A program made the translations under genes and the position numbers. From Clostridia bacterium (GTDB lineage: Bacteria; Bacillota_A; Clostridia; Oscillospirales; CAG-272): 31,136 bases of DNA. The notes beneath the pieces were generated by a model. It saw only the letters and a list, made by a program, of their open reading frames with translations, did no database searches and was not told the origin of the DNA. Positions 26,534-31,136 of the stretch are shown in pieces; position 1 is the stretch's first letter; each line of letters begins with the position of its first letter. Location: the NCBI GenBank assembly GCA_017452945.1, contig JAFTLD010000076.1, positions 1 to 31,136 of the forward strand. Direction: 5' to 3'.

Positions 26534-28368
26534 CAAAGCAGCTCCAGCAAGGAGAAGCTGTCGGACAGGAAATCCTGCAGCTCATCGGCACTCAGCTTAC
26601 GCTGCGCCAAAAGCGAGAGCGCATAGATCTGACGTGCGATCAATGCCGCCTTTTCGGGATTGGAAGAGGACAGCTCCAGCAGCTTTTGATACAAGGGAGA
26701 GGTCGTATTGACCACCATGGAGTATTCAAGCGGGAAATCCATGGGAGATGCACCCGTGCTCATGGCGTACATACGCATCATCTCGGCCATGCGTGAGGAT
26801 TCCTCGGTTACGTTGAGCATCGCGGGAACACCGCTGTCCTTAAGCGGCTGATAGGTCACACCCAACTGCTCGTTCTTGCTGACACTGCGGAACAGCTCTG
26901 TCAGCTCAGGCTGATCACTTACTTCTCCATCGCCCTTGAGCGCGTCTGCTACGTCAGAGTCGATTCTCTTGAACTTGACGTCGTCGCGATAGCTCTCAAC
27001 AGCGGATACGAACTGCGTATCCAGTGTCTTTTCCAGTACGGCTACGGGAATGCCCTGTGCTGTGAACATGGAAATATACTGCGCCTGCAGCGCTTTATCG
27101 GTTGTATAGTAGACCACACCCTCATGCTTTTCCTTGGCATTTTCCAGATACTGCTCTATTGTGACGCACGTGCCGTCTGTCAGGGAAAGCAGCAGGCTGC
27201 CCTTGACTCTGTCGTAAAATTTGCGATCGCGAATGCAAGCATATTCCACGAAAATGCGTATGTCGTTCCAGATCTTTTCATACTGCTCACGCTCCAGATT
27301 GCAAAGCGAATTCAGCTTGTCCGCAACCTTTTTGACGATGTGCGCGCTGACCTTGGAAACGTAGGTGTTGTTTTGCAGATAGCTGCGCGAAACGTTGAGC
27401 GGCAGCTCAGGGCAATCCAGCACACCACGCAGCATCAGCAGGTAGTCCGGAATGACCTCCTTGATATTGTCTGCTACGAATACTTGGTTGTAATACAGCT
27501 TGACCTGCCCCTCGATCGATTCGTACTCAGACGAGATACGGGGGAAGTAGAGAATACCCTTGAAGTTCAGGGGATAATCGGCATTGATGTGAATGTGGAA
27601 CAGGGGCTCCTTGAAATCCGAGAATACCTTGTTATAAAAATCCTTATACTGCTCGTCGGTGCAGTCCGAAGGATTGTTTTGCCAAAGCGGGGTGGTATCA
27701 TTCATAGGTGCAGCGTCCTGCTTGCTCTCTTCACCACCCTCTTCAAAGTATATCTCCACAGGCATAAACGAGCAGTATTTGCGAAGCATTCCGGTCAGTC
27801 TTGCGCGATCCAGATATTCGCGCTCCTCATCCACAATGTGCATCACCACAGTCGTGCCGCGATCGGTCTTGTCGCAGCTCTCCGAGCTGTAATTGCCGCT
27901 TTCGTCACAAACCCAGTGTACAGCAGGCGCATCGGTATAGGATTTGGTGTAGATCTCTACGCTGTCGGAAACCATGAAGGCTGAGTAAAAGCCCAAGCCA
28001 AAGTGGCCGATAATGCCGTTAGCACCGCCTTCCCCCTCGTACTTTTGAATAAACTCAAAAGCACCGGAAAGCGCAATATTGCAAATATAAGTTTCCAGCT
28101 CCTCGGCACTCATGCCGATGCCGTTGTCGCTGACGCTGATCGTGCCCGCGTCCTTGTCAAGAGATACCGTGATGCGATAGGTGCAATCGTCACTCGGGAT
28201 CTGGCCGAGCGATTGCAATCTCTTGTATTTGGTTACCGCGTCGGTTGCATTGGATACGATCTCGCGCAAAAAGATGTCCTTTTCGGAGTAAAGCCATTTT
28301 TTGATGATGGGGAAGATGTGCTCGGTATCGACCGAGATGCCGCCCCTTTTGATGTTGTCGTTGTTCAT
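26533..28368 (-). CDS. htpG: HtpG, Hsp90-family chaperone
   Basis: A 611-residue ATP-dependent chaperone. The GHKL ATP site is visible: FLREIVSNATDAVTK (about 34-48) with the conserved Glu and Asn, SVSDNGIGMS with the nucleotide-binding Asp, and IGHFGLGFYSAFMV. Further Hsp90 landmarks are DCPELPLNVSRSYLQN and NPSDCTDEQYKDFYNKVF in the middle domain. It is slightly shorter than E. coli HtpG (624) and ends without the MEEVD tail, as in other bacteria. GAGG precedes the ATG. It lies 13 bases after a membrane permease gene and overlaps the next gene, so it is co-transcribed. No CIRCE or other heat-shock site is seen at the operon's promoter. Confidence 0.96.
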   Translation of the reverse strand: MNNDNIKRGGISVDTEHIFPIIKKWLYSEKDIFLREIVSNATDAVTKYKRLQSLGQIPSDDCTYRITVSLDKDAGTISVSDNGIGMSAEELETYICNIALSGAFEFIQKYEGEGGANGIIGHFGLGFYSAFMVSDSVEIYTKSYTDAPAVHWVCDESGNYSSESCDKTDRGTTVVMHIVDEEREYLDRARLTGMLRKYCSFMPVEIYFEEGGEESKQDAAPMNDTTPLWQNNPSDCTDEQYKDFYNKVFSDFKEPLFHIHINADYPLNFKGILYFPRISSEYESIEGQVKLYYNQVFVADNIKEVIPDYLLMLRGVLDCPELPLNVSRSYLQNNTYVSKVSAHIVKKVADKLNSLCNLEREQYEKIWNDIRIFVEYACIRDRKFYDRVKGSLLLSLTDGTCVTIEQYLENAKEKHEGVVYYTTDKALQAQYISMFTAQGIPVAVLEKTLDTQFVSAVESYRDDVKFKRIDSDVADALKGDGEVSDQPELTELFRSVSKNEQLGVTYQPLKDSGVPAMLNVTEESSRMAEMMRMYAMSTGASPMDFPLEYSMVVNTTSPLYQKLLELSSSNPEKAALIARQIYALSLLAQRKLSADELQDFLSDSFSLLELL

Positions 28369-28381
28369 GTGGGAGTTCCTC

Positions 28382-29893
28382 TTATTCTTGATCTTGATTT
28401 TCTTTGGTTTCGGTTTGGTCGGCCGCGTGATCCGGCTCGTTTTCTTGCGTGTCTGCTGCTACGTCAGTATTGACTGCTTCTGCAGCGGCAGCCTCAGCCT
28501 TTTGCTGTTTGCGCAGCTCTTTTTCCTCTCGGCGCTTGTCCAACCACTTTTTCAGAATGCTGTGTTCGTAATAATAAGTCAGTTTTCTGTTTTGGTAGTG
28601 TACGGCAAAATCGATCTCATCCTCGGTTGCTGCTCCTCGGTAATATTCCGCAGTGTCGGTTGGCAATCCCTTTTTCTTGAGTCTGTGCTCGATAAACATC
28701 TTGCCAAGCTCAACCATAACCGCAAACAGGGGGACAGATATGATCAGTGCAATGGGGTTTCCTGCAAAGATGGTGCCCATGACCACGATTGAGATCAGTA
28801 CGCAAAGTGCGCTGACGCCCATGTGCTGGCCAAGGATCTTGGGGCTGATGATGTTTCCTTCGAGCTGCTGAATGAGCAGTACAATGATCACGTAAAGGAT
28901 AAACTTGGAGGGGTTTGTGATCAGAATGATAAATCCTCCGGGGATCGCACCGATGAAGGGACCCACCACGGGAATGATATCGGTGATACCGATCAAGGCT
29001 GCGATCAGCAGGTTATAGTCCGAGATGCCGAAGATGGCAAAGGAGCCCCAACAAAGCACAAAGATGATCAAAGCATCCAAAAGCTTACCTTCCAGGTAAC
29101 TGCCAAAAGAGTCGTTTATGATTTTGAGTACGTTGTTGATAAATTTGTTTTGCTCGTAGGTGAAAATGGCCTTGCGCATTTTTTTGACCTGTGCAAGTCT
29201 TGTTTCTTTGGTTGCAAGCAAATGCAGAGCGATCAGGATACTGAAGAAGGCTTCAATGATAAAGACGTAGATCTTGCTGATCAGCGTACCCGTGTAGGGG
29301 AACAGCTTGTCAAACAGCTTTTTAAGAATAGAGGTCGAATTCTCGTCAAAGATCTCAGTGATCTGCTGGAGAATGCTCTTGGAGGAGTCAAAGATTGAGT
29401 TGACCGCATCCGTGATCATGATCTTGATCTCGTCAACGCTGATATACTGCTGATTCTCCTCGGGAGCCATACCCGCAACCTTTTCCAGCCAAAGAATGCC
29501 GTTGTTGACGATGGAAATGACCTCTTCCAGATAATCGTCGTAGTGGGTAAAGAGGTGCTGAATGCTGCGCACGATCTCGGGGACCAAAAGGCCGATGATG
29601 ACTGCGATACCGATAAGCACGACCAGTACGGTCATGGTCAAAGACAGCGCACGGCGCAGGCCGGGCAGCTTGATCTTTTTGAAGATGTGATTATCAAACA
29701 CCTTCATGATGGGGTTGCACAAATATGCAAGACAGAAGCCGTAAACAACGGGTGCAAAGATCACCCATACACGGTTGATAAAGGCGTTTATGCTCTGGAT
29801 ATTGACAATGGCGTAAAGCAGAATACCGACAATTGCTACGGCTAGTGCGGCAATCATATACACCTTATGTCCTTTGGTTTTTTGGAGCTGCAT
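28382..29893 (-). CDS. AI-2E family permease
   Basis: A 503-residue membrane protein of the AI-2E (PerM/YtvI-like) exporter family, whose members carry small molecules or ions; the substrate here is unknown. About seven to eight hydrophobic segments are visible. Family features include VYGFCLAYLCNPIMKVF (about 49-65), the LLIAALIGITDIIPVVGPFIGAIPGGFI core (about 290-320) and GNIISPKILGQHMGVSAL (about 350-367). The C-terminal 80 residues are soluble and charged, ending in an Ala/Glu/Asp/Gln-rich stretch not typical of the family. It is first in the operon, with GAGG 8 bases before the ATG and a strong promoter 56 bases upstream. Confidence 0.9.
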   Translation of the reverse strand: MQLQKTKGHKVYMIAALAVAIVGILLYAIVNIQSINAFINRVWVIFAPVVYGFCLAYLCNPIMKVFDNHIFKKIKLPGLRRALSLTMTVLVVLIGIAVIIGLLVPEIVRSIQHLFTHYDDYLEEVISIVNNGILWLEKVAGMAPEENQQYISVDEIKIMITDAVNSIFDSSKSILQQITEIFDENSTSILKKLFDKLFPYTGTLISKIYVFIIEAFFSILIALHLLATKETRLAQVKKMRKAIFTYEQNKFINNVLKIINDSFGSYLEGKLLDALIIFVLCWGSFAIFGISDYNLLIAALIGITDIIPVVGPFIGAIPGGFIILITNPSKFILYVIIVLLIQQLEGNIISPKILGQHMGVSALCVLISIVVMGTIFAGNPIALIISVPLFAVMVELGKMFIEHRLKKKGLPTDTAEYYRGAATEDEIDFAVHYQNRKLTYYYEHSILKKWLDKRREEKELRKQQKAEAAAAEAVNTDVAADTQENEPDHAADQTETKENQDQE

Positions 29894-29948
29894 ACAGATT
29901 CCTCGATTCTTGAACTGAATACGGAATACAAAAAATCCCGCACCTTAA

Positions 29949-29977
29949 ATTATATACCAATTTTGGACGCGCGTCAA
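29949..29977 (-). promoter_or_regulatory. Promoter of the permease-htpG-pgcA operon
   Basis: On the minus strand TTGACG (29972-29977), 17 bases, perfect TATAAT (29949-29954). It faces the ispE promoter across about 65 bases. Confidence 0.88.
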
Positions 29978-30040
29978 GAGTTGCGGACAAGATTTGTGTG
30001 ATGTGAGCGAAATTTCATATTCCGTACATACTTTACGCTC

Positions 30041-30069
30041 TTGCCAAACGCGTCCGCGTATGGTATAAT
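30041..30069 (+). promoter_or_regulatory. ispE: Promoter of ispE
   Basis: TTGCCA (30041-30046), 17 bases, perfect TATAAT (30064-30069), 27 bases before the start at 30097. Confidence 0.85.
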
Positions 30070-30096
30070 GAGAGCAGAAAGAACATGGAGGATGCT

Positions 30097-30963
30097 ATGG
30101 AAATACGTGCCTGTGCCAAAATCAATCTGTATCTGGACGTGACAGCCAAACGCAGTGACGGATATCATGATATTGTCAGCATTATGCAATCAGTCGATCT
30201 TTGTGACATTGTGAACGTACAGTATGATGAGCAGCAGCCCGGTGAGATCGTACTGCGCTGTGACGGTGGGCTGCCGTGTGATGAGCGTAATCTTGCATAT
30301 CGCGCAGTGCTTGCGTATTTTGATGGATGTGTCCCGTGCCGGATCGAGATCGACGTGCAAAAGCATATTCCTGCAGAAGCGGGACTTGCGGGCGGCAGCA
30401 CGGATTGCGCAGCCGTTTTGCGCGCGCTCAATCTGCAATTTGGTAAATACAACAATCGGGAGCTGATCGCCCTTGGTGCAAGCCTTGGCGCAGACGTGCC
30501 TTTTTGTCTGGTTGGCGGCACGCAGATCACGCGCGGTATCGGAGAGATCATGCAGCCGTGTGTTCCCATGCCCGATTGCCATATCGTCATAGCCCGTGGC
30601 GGTGAAGGCGTTAGTACACCGCAGGCGTATCGCGCGCTTGACTGCATGTACGGTGACTATGCTGCGCAAAAGGAGGGAAGTGAGGCGCGCCTGTCGCACT
30701 TGATTGCAGGCATGCAAAGCGGTGATCTTGCGCAAATGACGCGCGGCATGTATAACGTGTTTGAATCGGTGGTGCTGCCCGTGCATAGCGTGGCAAATGA
30801 ACTTAAGCAGTGGATGCTGGACGGCGGTGCGATCTTTGCCATGATGAGCGGCAGCGGCCCGAGCATCGTGGGCATTTTTGAGCATGAAAATGCTGCACAA
30901 AATGCCTGCAATCTGATTCGCCAAAAGGGCATTGTCGCACACGTTTGCAGACCGGTCAATTAA
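30097..30963 (+). CDS. ispE: 4-diphosphocytidyl-2-C-methyl-D-erythritol kinase
   Basis: A 288-residue GHMP kinase of the MEP isoprenoid pathway; it phosphorylates CDP-methylerythritol. CAKINLYLDVTAKRSDGYHDI (about 5-25) is the family N-terminus with the catalytic region. IPAEAGLAGGSTDCAAVL (about 92-109) is the ATP-binding GHMP loop, GADVPFC with the catalytic Asp follows, and MMSGSGPSIVGIF (about 250-262) is the C-terminal motif. The ATG at 30097 has GGAGG 5 bases upstream; the ATG at 30085, also in frame, lies beside that ribosome site and is less likely. It stands as a single gene with its own promoter, divergent from the AI-2E operon. Confidence 0.95.
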   Translation: MEIRACAKINLYLDVTAKRSDGYHDIVSIMQSVDLCDIVNVQYDEQQPGEIVLRCDGGLPCDERNLAYRAVLAYFDGCVPCRIEIDVQKHIPAEAGLAGGSTDCAAVLRALNLQFGKYNNRELIALGASLGADVPFCLVGGTQITRGIGEIMQPCVPMPDCHIVIARGGEGVSTPQAYRALDCMYGDYAAQKEGSEARLSHLIAGMQSGDLAQMTRGMYNVFESVVLPVHSVANELKQWMLDGGAIFAMMSGSGPSIVGIFEHENAAQNACNLIRQKGIVAHVCRPVN

Positions 30964-31013
30964 ATCATGGCAAAGAAAAAGGAGATGCACCGCATCCAAT
31001 GTCATTAAGTTAA

Positions 31014-31055
31014 GAAAAGAACCAAGTTCAGAAATGGACTTGGCTCTTTTTTTGC
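31014..31055 (+). terminator. Terminator after ispE
   Basis: AAAGAACCAAGT and ACTTGGCTCTTT form a 12-base stem with one A-C mismatch, followed by a run of T to 31053. Confidence 0.8.
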
Positions 31056-31085
31056 AAAAAAGTTAAAGAAATTTTGAAAAAGGGG

Positions 31086-31136
31086 TTGACAAAAAAGCAA
31101 AAGTGTGCGGTCGATTTTATTAGCGAGCTAATAAAA
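31086..31136 (+). promoter_or_regulatory. Edge promoter element with 22-base palindrome
   Basis: A TTGACA box (31086-31091) is followed by the palindrome TTTTATTAGC (31115-31124) and GCTAATAAAA (31127-31136) around GA. No -10 box is visible 17 bases after TTGACA; the palindrome may lie over or after the start site. The gene it serves is outside the window. Bases 30964-31013 hold no supportable gene. Confidence 0.5.

Noticed and set aside
30967..31008. A 13-codon frame (MAKKKEMHRIQCH) after ispE
   Set aside because: Too short, no ribosome site before it, and placed directly before a terminator.

Overview
The window looks like chromosomal DNA of an anaerobic, gut-type Clostridia (Firmicutes). 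I infer this from the gene families (YozG-type HTH with DUF2975, OhrR, a PgcA-type phosphohexomutase, TSCPD protein, SipW/TasA-type secretion, BspA-like leucine-rich repeats behind ECF sigma factors), strong Shine-Dalgarno sites, and many housekeeping promoters of the form TTGNNN-17-TATAAT. I see no rRNA, tRNA, CRISPR array, transposase or phage gene. Genus cannot be fixed from the sequence alone.

Left part (1-3832): a terminator and a hairpin-rich intergenic repeat, then a minus-strand gene string (read from the right: DUF2975 membrane protein, YozG-like HTH regulator, an unknown membrane protein, an unknown lipoprotein, two small membrane proteins). It fires from a consensus promoter beside a 23-base palindrome. 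Centre-left (3833-9113): a divergent cyclase/UPF0316 operon that ends in a gene broken by two frameshifts, a three-hairpin repeat, and then, on the minus strand, an 860-residue TetM-like translation GTPase fused to a Rae1/YacP-like nuclease domain. A small secreted-anchored Cys-rich protein follows.

Centre (9181-18675): uracil permease, a PatB/MalY C-S lyase, then a four-gene surface-fibre type operon (TasA/camelysin-like protein, a SipW-type signal peptidase fused to a polytopic membrane domain, a DUF5305 protein, and a large second protein with the same signal sequence) preceded by twin operator-like repeats. Next comes a peroxide-response cluster (glutathione peroxidase, flavodoxin-like protein, OhrR) with an operator-like palindrome at its start.

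Right part (18676-31136): two tandem, homologous modules, each an ECF sigma factor overlapping by 4 bases a membrane protein with a short cytoplasmic head and extracellular BspA-type leucine-rich repeats. They are followed by a 29-base inverted repeat and other hairpins. A minus-strand five-gene operon (AI-2E-type permease, HtpG, a prephenate-dehydratase-like protein with an altered catalytic motif, TSCPD protein, phosphohexomutase) meets it tail to tail. IspE is divergent from that operon, and the window ends inside a 22-base palindrome behind a TTGACA box.

The most interesting items are the TetM-like/Rae1-like fusion, the duplicated ECF/LRR sensor modules, and the fibre operon with its fused signal peptidase and paired operators.
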